From: a virus
Strand: one strand, 5' to 3'
DNA: 39,066 nucleotides
Virus record (IMG/VR): IMGVR_UViG_3300032070_000013
Location: 1-39,066 of that record
Shown: one piece after another, positions 13,320 through 22,200 of the stretch
How positions within the stretch are numbered: the stretch's first letter is position 1
Layout: the number at the start of each line of letters is the position of its first letter
Position numbers and translations under genes: made by a program
Notes under the pieces: model-generated
The model's database searches: none
What the model was told of the DNA's origin: nothing
Seen by the model: the letters and a program-made list of their open reading frames with translations, nothing else

Positions 13320-13487
13320 CTAAGTGATTTTGCTAAGCTGTTGTAAAGGTGCTATCACCCAATACACACAACAAGGGGGGAGACAGCCTTTGATATATTC
13401 GCCCTGCGATACTTTGTGAATACGGTGTGGCTTTCCGCAATCAGGACAAATAGCAGTTGTCTTGGATTTTTTAATAGCTCCTCTCAT
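13320..13487 (-). CDS. Small zinc-binding hypothetical protein (55 aa)
   Basis: The start at 13487 is supported by AGGAGGG 7 nt upstream. An ATG 15 bp earlier lacks a site. Cysteines in CPDCGKPH and CLPPCC suggest a zinc ribbon. The N-terminus is strongly basic (MRGAIKKSK). It is the first gene of the minus-strand operon, just below a consensus promoter. Confidence 0.6.
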   Translation of the reverse strand: MRGAIKKSKTTAICPDCGKPHRIHKVSQGEYIKGCLPPCCVYWVIAPLQQLSKIT

Positions 13488-13510
13488 CTTATCCCTCCTC
13501 ATTTGCCCTC

Positions 13511-13539
13511 ATTATCTTACAAGTCATCAATGTTGTCAA
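13511..13539 (-). promoter_or_regulatory. Consensus sigma-70 promoter of the minus-strand operon
   Basis: On the minus strand, TTGACA (13534-13539) and GATAAT (13511-13516) are separated by exactly 17 bp. Transcription would start near 13504 and read the three genes down to the terminator at 12750-12798. Confidence 0.8.
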
Positions 13540-13696
13540 GCCTCCCCCAGATATGACACCGGGACGACTTTTGATGATAATTGAAAACTCGTTAGCTCAA
13601 ATGTTCTAGTCTCTTGGAGAAGAGGGGGGACTATAGGGGGGTGATGAGGTTCCCTTTATTCTTCCGCATCCCAGATATAAACTGCGGAACTTCTTT

Positions 13697-13728
13697 TACC
13701 ACTTGACAATCCTTTTACCTTTGTGGTA
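13697..13728 (+). promoter_or_regulatory. Possible promoter/operator with inverted repeat
   Basis: TACCAC (13697-13702) and GTGGTA (13723-13728) flank TTGACA (13703-13708) directly. A -10 at the right spacing is weak (TAGTCT). The symmetry suggests a repressor site over a -35 box. A transcript from here would meet the terminator at 13758 after a few dozen nucleotides. Confidence 0.35.
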
Positions 13729-13757
13729 GTCTTGACATTAAGAGGAGTACTTCTGCT

Positions 13758-13786
13758 AAAGAGGGGCTGACGCTCCTCTTTTTTTA
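13758..13786 (+). terminator. Rho-independent terminator/attenuator before terS
   Basis: AAAGAGGGGC (13758-13767) pairs with GCTCCTCTTT (13772-13781) with one wobble, followed by a run of T. Lying between possible promoters and terS, it could act as an attenuator for antitermination control of late genes. Confidence 0.8.
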
Positions 13787-13905
13787 TTTAACTCTTTGAT
13801 TACTTACTAGGCTCTTTTATGCCTGTTTTTTATGCGAATTGTGAATCTTTATGCGATTTATAGTTCGGAATAGGACTTTGAAATGCTATCTAAGAGGTGC
13901 TTTTT

Positions 13906-14352
13906 ATGGGGGGTCCAGGTTCGGGAAGACCCATTAAGTTAAATATTGAAGGGATAGTATCTAGGGATACCCGCACTATAATAAAAGCAGCCGCTCCTCA
14001 TGCTGCTAAGTATTTCCTTGACATAGTACTACAAAGGGTCAAGAAGCCGTCATGGGCAAGGATAAGAGTCTGTGAGTTCATTATTGAGCAAGAAGTAGGC
14101 AAGGCGAGACAGAGGACAGAGCTCACCGGTGCTGATGGTGCCCCCCTCAACTGGCAGCAACTCAATATACTCGCAGAGAAGGCGGAGGTTCTTATTTTAG
14201 AGCAAGCGAAGACTGAAGGCATCTTACCCGAAGAGGTACGCACCAGGGTATTAGCCGAGCAAGCAGAGAAACCGCCGTCTGAGGAGCAAGTATCTAGCCA
14301 GGTGGAGCAAGAAAAGGAAAGAGGGGGCGGCGCCCCCTCTTTAATAGAATAA
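13906..14352 (+). CDS. terS: Phage terminase small subunit
   Basis: The product is 148 residues. ATG 13906 is preferred to GTG 13897 because the AAGAGGTG site lies 6 nt upstream and the protein then begins MGGPGSGRP, a start common in small terminases. The central part is helical, and a KARQRTELTGADGAPL segment is typical of this family. It recognises phage DNA for packaging with the large subunit. The C-terminal third is acidic and Gln-rich. Unusually, its last codons form a perfect terminator-like hairpin, and the large subunit gene is 1.2 kb away. Confidence 0.75.
   Translation: MGGPGSGRPIKLNIEGIVSRDTRTIIKAAAPHAAKYFLDIVLQRVKKPSWARIRVCEFIIEQEVGKARQRTELTGADGAPLNWQQLNILAEKAEVLILEQAKTEGILPEEVRTRVLAEQAEKPPSEEQVSSQVEQEKERGGGAPSLIE
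14318..14342. terminator. Perfect hairpin inside the 3' end of terS
   Basis: AAAGAGGGGGC (14318-14328) pairs perfectly with GCCCCCTCTTT (14332-14342) around a GGC triloop. It encodes the last residues of TerS (ERGGGAPSLIE). Because terS converges with the minus-strand gene ending at 14358, it may serve as a bidirectional terminator. The T-run is short (three). Confidence 0.6.
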
Positions 14353-14357
14353 GGTTA

Positions 14358-14834
14358 TTAAACGCTCTCAAGGTCTTCTTCTTTAAGAAGGGGAAGTGTC
14401 TCCTCCAAGGTGTCTAACTCACGATTAAAGGCAGACATAAATTCAGGGTTTTGAAGAGCCTGCTGCAATTTAATTCTTCCAGCCTCTCGGTAGGGTTTCT
14501 GGCGGTCATAATCCGAGAACTGGTATTTAGCCCAGTTGGTGATGCTTATGGTTCCGTTTGGCTCTACCGTTATGCGCCCTGACTCCTTAAATTTCTTTTT
14601 AGCCCGAGTCAAAAGAGACCCTGAAATGTTGAGGATTGCCGCCAACCTCTGGGGCGACATCGGGGTATTTTCATTGGCGGAAATGTTTCCAGGGGGTCTG
14701 TTGCGACCTGCAAGGAGCAGAAAATCATACCAAACCGAGCGTTCATCAGGGGTCAAATCTTCCCTGATAGTGCCTGTTAAGCACTCATCTATAAAGAGTT
14801 TAATCCATTTCCTCTTCCAAGTATTGGGGGGCAT
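14358..14834 (-). CDS. DnaD/replisome-organiser-type winged-helix protein
   Basis: The product is 158 residues with AAGGAGG 8 nt before the ATG. The sequence follows phage replisome-organiser N-terminal domains: WIKLFIDECLTG, a DERSVWYDFLLLAGRN helix, an LAAILNISGSLLTRAKKKFK helix-turn-helix and a wing (ITVEPNGTISITNWAKYQF). No C-terminal DnaD domain follows. It stands alone on the minus strand between terS and terL, under its own promoter with palindromic sites. It may be a DNA-binding regulator or a second initiator. Confidence 0.7.
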   Translation of the reverse strand: MPPNTWKRKWIKLFIDECLTGTIREDLTPDERSVWYDFLLLAGRNRPPGNISANENTPMSPQRLAAILNISGSLLTRAKKKFKESGRITVEPNGTISITNWAKYQFSDYDRQKPYREAGRIKLQQALQNPEFMSAFNRELDTLEETLPLLKEEDLESV

Positions 14835-14879
14835 AAGAGTTCCTCCTTAGCTTTATTTAAGCATCTTTGACGCTTATAA

Positions 14880-14928
14880 GTTACTGTAACACAAAATATA
14901 ACCTTTTGTCAATAGGGTTACAGTAACC
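14880..14928 (-). promoter_or_regulatory. Promoter with two GTTACWGTAAC operators
   Basis: On the minus strand, TTGACA (14907-14912) and TACAGT (14883-14888) are 18 bp apart. Palindrome GTTACTGTAAC (14880-14890) covers the -10, and GTTACAGTAAC (14917-14927, extended to GGTTACAGTAACC) lies just upstream of the -35. The centres are 37 bp apart. The layout implies tight repression, perhaps autoregulation, of the gene at 14358-14834. Confidence 0.65.
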
Positions 14929-14975
14929 TTTCTGATTAGTGGTTACACTATTAGTTATACCCATAAAAGCAGCAA

Positions 14976-15026
14976 AACCCCTCTACTCTACTCTACTCTT
15001 ATCTTAATCTTAATCTTAGAGGGGTT
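14976..15026 (+). promoter_or_regulatory. Hairpin with simple tandem repeats before gene 15043
   Basis: AACCCCTCT (14976-14984) pairs with AGAGGGGTT (15018-15026). The loop holds repeated CTCTA units followed by repeated TTAATC-like units. It sits right before the ribosome site of the next gene and could be a terminator for leftward or rightward transcripts or a translation-control hairpin. Confidence 0.45.
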
Positions 15027-15042
15027 GTTAAGGGGAGAGATT

Positions 15043-15312
15043 ATGATTAGCTTTCCACCAGGGACACAAATCAAGATTGACTTTGATGAGAAGGGCAATA
15101 TAGTCCTTTATGGCACTTATGAACTGCTAGCCGGGGAAGAGCGCCATTTTCTAATCCTCAGCCTTTCGGAACTGGATACTATGCTGGCTGTCGGCAGGGG
15201 GATAATAAAGTTTTGTGAAGAGCACCAAGCGAAAGTCCCAAGGGTCTTTGTGCAGGCGATGGAGCAGGATGACGAGCAGCATGGTCCTGGGGTAGACCTG
15301 CAACCTGCCTAA
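15043..15312 (+). CDS. Hypothetical protein (89 aa)
   Basis: ATG 15043 follows AGGGGAGAGA. The product begins with short strands (MISFPPGTQIKIDFDEKGNI) and continues with a helix, suggesting a small alpha/beta protein. The acidic, His-containing tail is probably disordered. The function is unknown. It precedes terL. Confidence 0.65.
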   Translation: MISFPPGTQIKIDFDEKGNIVLYGTYELLAGEERHFLILSLSELDTMLAVGRGIIKFCEEHQAKVPRVFVQAMEQDDEQHGPGVDLQPA

Positions 15313-15573
15313 GGGATAAGGAATCCACCCTAACGCCGTAGTTGACTTACTGTAGCGGGAGAGACCCTCGGGGTGGGGGACCCTGAGCCCGACTCTCTTG
15401 AATAGGGCAGGGTATATCTAGGTCAACCCCTATAGACTCCATCTTAAAAGAGCCACCTACCATTGGAACAAGCTTCGTTATTGTATATGTGCTATCCCCT
15501 TCTACAATGCCCATAAAACTCATTGTATGCAAGGCAGTTTTCAGTCCAAAGCAGATATAAAAATGGAGTATAA
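15313..15573 (+). other. Gap before terL without a recognised gene
   Basis: The 261 bp contain no plausible plus-strand frame. A GC-rich imperfect inverted segment at about 15359-15402 (GAGA...TCTC with GGGT/ACCC pairs) could be RNA structure or a packaging site. A TTGACT at 15342 lacks a matching -10. I see no other feature. Confidence 0.4.
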
Positions 15574-17034
15574 ATGACCTCTGAAACAGTAATTTCAGAT
15601 GCAGAATTAAAATCCTTAAAACGCCGTGAAGAAGCCAGGCTAAGACCTGACTGGTGGATAGAGAACATACTAGGATGCCAGCTAACGATACAAGAAAGGG
15701 AGCTAATAGAGTTAGTGGCGAGTTCCCCCAGAGTGGCGGTAAGGAGTTGCACGGCGAGTGGCAAGACCTGGACAGCGGGTAGGCTGGCGTTGTGGTTTTT
15801 GTGCAACTATAAGCCCAGCATAGTCCTAACAACAGCCAAGACATTCAGGCAGGTAGAGATTGAGATATGGAAAGAGATATGGACGGCATACAAGGGTAGT
15901 AAGTTCCCGTTAGGGGGAAGGTTACTAGCGACAAAGCTGGAAATGGATAAGGAATGGTTTGCGCTGGGGTTCAGCACAGATGATGCCGAAAATGTCCTGG
16001 GTATGCACTCGCCGAATATTCTAATAATAATAGATGAAGCACCAGCGATACCAGACACGGTTTATGATGCAATAGAAACACCGATGAGTACGGGGTATGC
16101 GAAGCTAGTGCTTTTGGGCAACCCCACTCAGCCCATTGGCAGATATAGGGATACTTTTGACTCCAACCTCTACAAGCACTTTCATATCTCGGCGTTTGAT
16201 ACACCGAACTTTACTGTCTTCGGAATAACGCTGGACGATATAAAGTCCGGGGCATGGAAAGATAAAATCGGCATAGCCCAATGGCAGATTGAAGACGGCT
16301 CTTGGCTCAAGAGGTTACCCCACCCTTATCTTATAACTCCGCTCTGGGTGAAGGAGAGACTGGATGCCTGGGGCGAGGGTTCACTCTCGTTTCAGGTCTA
16401 TGTCATGGGCAATTTCCCGGAGAAGGGCGTTAATAACCTTTTCAACCTACCGGAGGTTGAGGCAGCCATAAATCGCAAGGTTAATGATGAAGGGGAAGTG
16501 GTGGCTGCTGAAGATGTGGCCCGGTATGGCGATTGTGAGACTGTCTATGGCGTGAGACGAGGAGAAAGAGTCCTGAAAATAGAGACCTGGGGACATGAAG
16601 GCATCCATTACACAACGGGGCGGACTGCGCGGCACCTGAGAGAAGACAATCCCTCAATCATTCACATAGACGCTGGGGGTATTGGTGTTGACGACTGTGA
16701 GATTCTTGAAAAAGAAGGTTTCAATGTTAACCGGGTGCTATCAAATGCGCCAGCAGTGGACAAAGAGAGATTCCTAAATCGGCGGGCTGAACTTTACTGG
16801 CTATTATCAAAGAGATTTACCGATGGCAAAATCAATATCCCAAAAGATGAGAAACTAAGTGGTCAGTTGACCGATATACGATTTACCTTCAAACAGGGCA
16901 AGATGGCGATGGAGACAAAGGAAGAGATGAGGGCTAGGGGTTCAAAGTCCCCAGACCGAGCCGATATGCTTGCGATTCTTTTTTCTCCTGAAGAGGTTAT
17001 AGACACAAAGGCACCGGAACCATGGAGATGGTAA
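15574..17034 (+). CDS. terL: Phage terminase large subunit
   Basis: The product is 486 residues, the normal length. The ATPase half has Walker A SCTASGKT (58-65) and Walker B ILIIIDEA with Asp154-Glu155, followed by a GNPTQ coupling motif (182-186). The nuclease half has the RNase-H-like acidic residues Asp314 (AEDVARYGD), Asp366 (IHIDAGGIG) and Asp464 (DRADML). It powers DNA translocation into the prohead and cuts concatemers. It follows a short leader after gene 15043, not terS, which is an unusual arrangement. Confidence 0.93.
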   Translation: MTSETVISDAELKSLKRREEARLRPDWWIENILGCQLTIQERELIELVASSPRVAVRSCTASGKTWTAGRLALWFLCNYKPSIVLTTAKTFRQVEIEIWKEIWTAYKGSKFPLGGRLLATKLEMDKEWFALGFSTDDAENVLGMHSPNILIIIDEAPAIPDTVYDAIETPMSTGYAKLVLLGNPTQPIGRYRDTFDSNLYKHFHISAFDTPNFTVFGITLDDIKSGAWKDKIGIAQWQIEDGSWLKRLPHPYLITPLWVKERLDAWGEGSLSFQVYVMGNFPEKGVNNLFNLPEVEAAINRKVNDEGEVVAAEDVARYGDCETVYGVRRGERVLKIETWGHEGIHYTTGRTARHLREDNPSIIHIDAGGIGVDDCEILEKEGFNVNRVLSNAPAVDKERFLNRRAELYWLLSKRFTDGKINIPKDEKLSGQLTDIRFTFKQGKMAMETKEEMRARGSKSPDRADMLAILFSPEEVIDTKAPEPWRW

Positions 17035-17045
17035 GGATTTAATAG

Positions 17046-17282
17046 ATGCTGACGAAAGAAGAAAGAGCGACTATAGATGAAACCCGCCAAGGAGTAAGGG
17101 ACATCAAGAATCTTCTATTCGGTGTTAAAAACTCAGGCGATAAAGGATTCCTCGGCGAGTTCCAAGCACTAAAGAAGGATTATTACGGCTTCAAAACCAG
17201 GGCTTTGATTATCTTCGGGGTTTTGGTTGGCTCTGGTGTGCTGGTTAGCGGGATTTATGAAGTTTACCGGTGGTTTGATTAA
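17046..17282 (+). CDS. Small membrane protein with cytoplasmic coiled coil, possible holin (XhlA-like)
   Basis: The product is 78 residues. The N-terminal 50 residues are a charged helix (RATIDETRQGVRDIKNLL), and residues about 52-70 are a transmembrane segment (ALIIFGVLVGSGVLVSGIY). This plan is shared by XhlA-type holin partners and related phage membrane proteins. Its place between terL and portal is unusual for a lysis gene, so a virion or membrane-association role is an alternative. Confidence 0.6.
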   Translation: MLTKEERATIDETRQGVRDIKNLLFGVKNSGDKGFLGEFQALKKDYYGFKTRALIIFGVLVGSGVLVSGIYEVYRWFD

Positions 17283-17294
17283 GAGGAGCGAAAG

Positions 17295-19031
17295 ATGGCT
17301 GACGAATATAAACGGGTAGAGGAAAAGAAGAAAGACTTTACCGACCTCAACGCCAGGAGGGATAAGGACAAAGACCTTTACTTTATGAAGGCTTACCAGA
17401 TGATGCGCCTTGATAACCCATCAATAGCGATGGACAATGTAATCAATGTTACCCTCAATGACCCAACCACCTTCGCTATGCGTGCCATAGCCATTCTAGG
17501 GACTACTGAAAGACAGACAGTGGTTGAAGGGCGCGGGAGAGAGGATAAACAGAACACTCTCATTGAGAACTTCATTGACGATATAAGTTTCGTCGTAGAT
17601 GATTGGTTAGCCAATCAGGGTATTCTATCTTTAGATTCCTTTCTCAATGAGCAGTTCTGCATCAGGGGGACTGGAGTTGGGCGATGTTGCCTTCGTGAAG
17701 AGGAAAAGGATGGCAAGCGTGTTCTGGTTCCCGATGTCATACCTATAGATTCTCGCTTTGTTATTTATGATATGGACAGAAACGGCTTGAAGTGGGTTGC
17801 TCCTACCTTTAAGCGTGGCAAAGAGGATATTAAGGATGAGTATGGAATTACGATTACGGGTGAGGAAGGTGAGGTAATAGACTTCTGGGACGCCCAAAAT
17901 AATGTCATCTTTATTGGCGGGAAAGAACAAAAGAGGCAGAAAAACCCATACGGTTATCCGCCTTTTATTATTACCCAGACCCCTGCGGGTTCCATGCTTG
18001 CCGATAAAGACGCTTACCAGCATAGAGGGGAAAGTATCTTCTGGGCAAACCGAGATTTATTCCCTGAACTAAATAGGACAGCCAGCATCTTCCAGACACT
18101 AAATGTCGCCGCTTTTCGTCCTGGCTTACAATATGCCAGTAAAGCAGGTACTAAAGCCACAAAACCCAAGAAACCATTGCCTGGGGTTGATTTTGTTGTT
18201 CCCGTTGATGAGGGTGGTGGCTTCAAGTCAATGCCTATAACTGATATACAAAATGCCGCCAGACTCTTTTACGCCATACTCTATACTCGGATACAGCAAG
18301 GCGGGTTATCGGCGATTGACTACGGTAATTTAACCTTCCCCCTACCGGCAGTGGCGATTGCTCGGCTCACTTCTTCCCGCGACCAGATATTTCTTCCCCG
18401 AATACAGGGGAAGGCTATCTTCTACCAGCAACTCTTTAAGATGCTCATTAAACAATACCAGTTGGTTAATATCAAGGCTAAACTCGGTCAAGAAGGATGG
18501 ACAAAGGAATACAATCCAAAAGACCTTGAGGGCGATTATCAAATTGAGTTCAGGTTCTTCACCGAGTCCAAAGAACAGGAGATAGCCAACTACTCAGTAG
18601 CCAATGCTGCCAAAGGTTTCCTCTCTGAATCTACTATCAGGCGCAATATTCTCAATGTACCCGACCCCGAAGCCGAAGAGGAGAGGATAGCGATAGAACA
18701 AGCGGAGAAGGTGGATGAAGCCCTATTCCTCTACAATCGGTGCAAATCGCTCATTTTCCAAAGCAGGGTTATGGAATATAGAATACTGAAAAATAGATTG
18801 ATAGGGATATTAAAGGCAAGGCAGGGATTGGCTCAGTTGCCTACTGAAGACCATAGCAAAAAACTGGGCAAACCCGGGGGCAGGCAGATAATACCCCTAC
18901 TCGGTCAAGGCGATGCTGGCGGGACAGTAGCCCCAGAAGTCGGTACTGAGGAAGAGGAAATAGCAAAAGCCCAGAGAAAAGAAGAAACTACTGCCGCGGT
19001 TGGAACGGAAGCAAAACAAGGGAGAATATAA
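17295..19031 (+). CDS. Portal protein
   Basis: The product is 578 residues with a GAGGAG ribosome site. It was identified by position between terL and scaffold/capsid, by size, and by a portal-like pattern. There is an N-terminal helical region, a central part with strands (DVIPIDSRFVIYDMDR) and a long helix region after 350 (KAIFYQQLFKMLIKQYQLVN), with a charged disordered tail rich in Gly, Glu and Ala. Portal dodecamers form the DNA gate of the capsid. Residues about 319-347 are copied exactly in the small gene at 7494. Confidence 0.85.
   Translation: MADEYKRVEEKKKDFTDLNARRDKDKDLYFMKAYQMMRLDNPSIAMDNVINVTLNDPTTFAMRAIAILGTTERQTVVEGRGREDKQNTLIENFIDDISFVVDDWLANQGILSLDSFLNEQFCIRGTGVGRCCLREEEKDGKRVLVPDVIPIDSRFVIYDMDRNGLKWVAPTFKRGKEDIKDEYGITITGEEGEVIDFWDAQNNVIFIGGKEQKRQKNPYGYPPFIITQTPAGSMLADKDAYQHRGESIFWANRDLFPELNRTASIFQTLNVAAFRPGLQYASKAGTKATKPKKPLPGVDFVVPVDEGGGFKSMPITDIQNAARLFYAILYTRIQQGGLSAIDYGNLTFPLPAVAIARLTSSRDQIFLPRIQGKAIFYQQLFKMLIKQYQLVNIKAKLGQEGWTKEYNPKDLEGDYQIEFRFFTESKEQEIANYSVANAAKGFLSESTIRRNILNVPDPEAEEERIAIEQAEKVDEALFLYNRCKSLIFQSRVMEYRILKNRLIGILKARQGLAQLPTEDHSKKLGKPGGRQIIPLLGQGDAGGTVAPEVGTEEEEIAKAQRKEETTAAVGTEAKQGRI
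18251..18333 (+). repeat. Source copy of the 83-bp portal duplication
   Basis: This is identical to 7619-7701. Because the portal frame is intact on both sides of the segment here and it fits the protein, this copy is taken as the donor. Confidence 0.95.
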
Positions 19032-19205
19032 ATGTTAAAGAAACTAACGCAATCTGAAATAGATAAGTTGGTGGCAGAGTTAGATAAAGAAGTTTCCGAT
19101 GCCCTTGGAAAGGGCGAGGGCAAAAGCACGGATAAGTCAAGCGTATTAAAAAACCTCTTGAACATCGCCAGGGTAAAGAAGACTCAGACGGAAGCTGGAG
19201 AATAA
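19032..19205 (+). CDS. Small charged protein (57 aa)
   Basis: ATG 19032 follows AAGGGAGA shortly after the portal stop, and the stop abuts the next ATG. The 57 residues are Lys- and Glu-rich and helical in appearance (LTQSEIDKLVAELDKEVSDA). It is possibly a small head-assembly or chaperone-like protein. No family is recognised. Confidence 0.65.
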   Translation: MLKKLTQSEIDKLVAELDKEVSDALGKGEGKSTDKSSVLKNLLNIARVKKTQTEAGE

Positions 19206-22200
19206 ATGAGCAACGGCATTTCTGAACTGTTGAAATCTTACGGGACATCTTTAGGGGAAACACGCAAGTTAATGCCCCTGCTTACCGAAGAGATGACAAA
19301 GCAGAAAGAGGCTAGGCTTGCCCTTCCCCAGGTTCCTGAGTTCTTTACTCCTGCAGAAGTCGGAGGGCTAGGGCTCACAACCGAGACTGGTGAACCCTTT
19401 AAGTTAGATGAAGGTTGGTTGCTAAAGATGACTCCGGGTGCTAATGGAGCCGAGCCTGTCATGAGTTTCATCACACCTGAAAAGTGGGAGATAACCCAAG
19501 ACCAGACTTATATTTCTCCAGAGGGACAGCGCTTTACCCAAGAGGAGATACAAACTCAAATAGAGACACCAGAGATTCCTCTTCAAGTTGAAGATGTCTT
19601 TGGCAAGGTATTTCCTACAGGCTATTCGGGCAAAGATATTGAGCAGACCTTAACTTGGTTGAGGGGGACTGGGGGATGGTATGGAGAGAGAGACTGGGTA
19701 GCGGAGGCTCGCCAGCAGGAATTTGCTCAAGCCATCTGGGCTATAGGGCGAACGGAAGATACCGAGAGTTTGCTTTCGGGATTGGGAATGAAACCAGAGG
19801 AGATTACCCAGTTCTTTGCACCAGCCCCAACAACTGTGCCAGAAGAAAGCAAGGCAAAAGATATTTGGGATACAGCGAGGGTTGCTTTCACTAATATAGC
19901 CTATCAAACGAAACAGTTTTTTGTTGGCACTCTACCAAATTTACTGTTCAGAGATATTAAGCCTGGAGACCCAGTATGGGACCAAAGGACTGGGCGGAAT
20001 ATACCTTGCCCACCAGAACAGGTAGCGGCATATAACGAGAAGAGTAAGACGAGCCGAGACCAATATCGCCAGACCTATACTAAAAATGAGCAACAACACC
20101 AAGATTGGTTAAGTAAACACCCTGAACTAGAAACTCGTCCCGAATGGCAAGGTAATATTATTGATACGATTAAAAATCATCCTGAAGTAGCTAGGGATTG
20201 GGGCTATTGGGCAAATCAACTAGCGGCCGGAGCACCAGGGACACTGGCGATACTAGCTGGGATGGTGCTTAGTGCAGTCACGGAGAATCCCCTGCCTCTT
20301 ATAGCTAGTATTACTGCTCTTACCCCCGCTCAAATTGAAGAAGATAAAGACCTTATGCTGGCGCATGGAGCAACAGAAGACCAAGCTGCCAAACTTGGAA
20401 CAGCGGTTGGTATCGCAAGCAATGCCCTGTTGTTTATACCTGTCGGTAAGGTGCTGAATGGATTAAAACCAGAAGCGATGACTTTATTTAAGAGAACCGC
20501 TACGGAGGAGATAGCCAACCTCACTGCTAAAAGTGTCCTAAAGCAGGGATTAAAGCAATTTGGCGAGACAGAAGCCTTGTTTACTGTCTTTGGGGTAGCT
20601 CAACAAGCAATACAAAACGCTGCTATAAAACTCTTAGATACGAAGCAAGACCTTTTTGCTGGAATAGGTAATGCGGCAATCAGTTCTATGGTTCAGGGTT
20701 TGCCACTGGCTGTCTTCGGTGCGGCCGGTAAGATGATAAATGTTAGTAAGGAAAATGCTGCTCTTGTCCCCGATGCTCAAAAGAAGGCAGAGGGATGGAT
20801 TCAAGACCCCCAAACTAAAGACTGGCTGAAACCTATCAGGGAGTTTATTACTGAAGAAAGGGGTGGTATAGAGTTACCTCCCAAAGCTATGGCTGACTTC
20901 AATAAGTTTATTGAGTGGGCAAGAAAGGAAGGAATACCAGTCCGAGACCTTACCGTTACACCCAAGATTGAAGAGACATTACGGGCCGTGGAAGAGGCTT
21001 CGGGGGGAGTTAGAGAGGCTTATGAGGCGCAGGCAAAGATTGAGGGTTTAAAAGAATGGCTCTCTACTGAACCCGCCACTAAACTGGTGAACCTGATTAA
21101 AAAGACAGGTTGGTATAAGGGCGAGGTGGGGAATCTTAGCAAGGAACAGTATCAGAACATTACAGGTAAAGAACCAAGTGCCTCTATTCTAGGTAAAGAG
21201 ACACAAGTTATTACCGAAAAAGCACATACAACGAAGGCGGGCGAGTTTGTGCCTGAAAAAACATACAAGACTACAAAAGAAGTTGTCCGCTGGGAGTATG
21301 CCCTTGATGATGTAGCTACGGAGATGGGTTATGAGAGCGGGGATGCGCTCAAAGTAGCCATTGAGGGTGTTGGTAAAGCTCAAACTACAATTAAAGAACT
21401 GCAAACTGAAATCGCTACAATTGAAACAAAAACACCATTACCAGCATTGCCAGAACCTATTTCCGAAAAGGTCGCCGTAATACCTACTGGCGGGAAAGCC
21501 TTAACGCCAGCTCAGGTCTCCCGCACATTGGAATTATTTGGTAAATATATTGAGGACTCCTCTACTCTAAATGCCTGGGAACTGACAAGACAACTAAGGA
21601 CAGAAACAAGAAGTGGCAGGGCGGAGTTATTGAAGGTCAGGGTGCAAGAACTTATAGTTCAAGAAGGTATTTCAGCAGAAGACGCAATGAAACGGGCAAT
21701 TAGCGAAACACTATCTGGTAAATTGCCTGTTGTGAAAACTGATTATGTATCAGACCTCACAGACCGAATGAGGGATGTGCTCTTCAATAAAGTCTATCAA
21801 GTTCTAAGGGATGAACCCTTTGAGATGGCCTCTACTGTTACTGCCCTCACTAATGCTCTAACTGGCAAGGCGATACCGAGAGAACCAGGGGTAAAGGGTG
21901 GTTCTGCTTATACTAGGCTAGAACGTGTCTTCGGCGACCAACCAGAAGTTCTGAAATCCATAGACAAGATGGCTTCCGAGCAGAAACCATTGGAGAAAGT
22001 AGCAGAAGACCTATTCACGGAAGTTATTGTAGCTGGCGAAGAGTCTATACCCGTAGACCGGGGAACAGCCGAATACCTAAATAAACTGAAGGATATCCCA
22101 AACGGCTATAAAACATTCTTTGAACCTGACTTTGAAATGCCTAGAGCATCAGACCTTAGAACTCCTGCGGAAGTAGAATATGCCCAAGCAAAACTTAAAC

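Larger units (their letters stand above)
13540..13905. other. Control region between divergent transcription units
   Basis: There is no gene in these roughly 365 bp. They contain a TTCCGC/GCGGAA inverted repeat near 13663-13686, a TTGACA box (13703-13708) lying inside a TACCAC/GTGGTA inverted repeat (13697-13728), a second TTGACA at 13732-13737, the terminator at 13758, and an A/T-rich segment before the terS ribosome site (AAGAGGTG, 13892-13899). Confidence 0.5.

Noticed and set aside
13670-13680. CCCAGATATAA also present at 38685-38695 as a shared operator
   Set aside because: Eleven to twelve bases recur by chance in a window of this size, and symmetry is absent.
15342-15370. Promoter before terL based on TTGACT
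   Set aside because: No acceptable -10 box occurs at 16-18 bp.
15347-15844. 165-codon minus-strand frame opposite the start of terL
   Set aside because: It has no ribosome site, lies antisense to conserved terminase motifs, and has a composition typical of a shadow frame.
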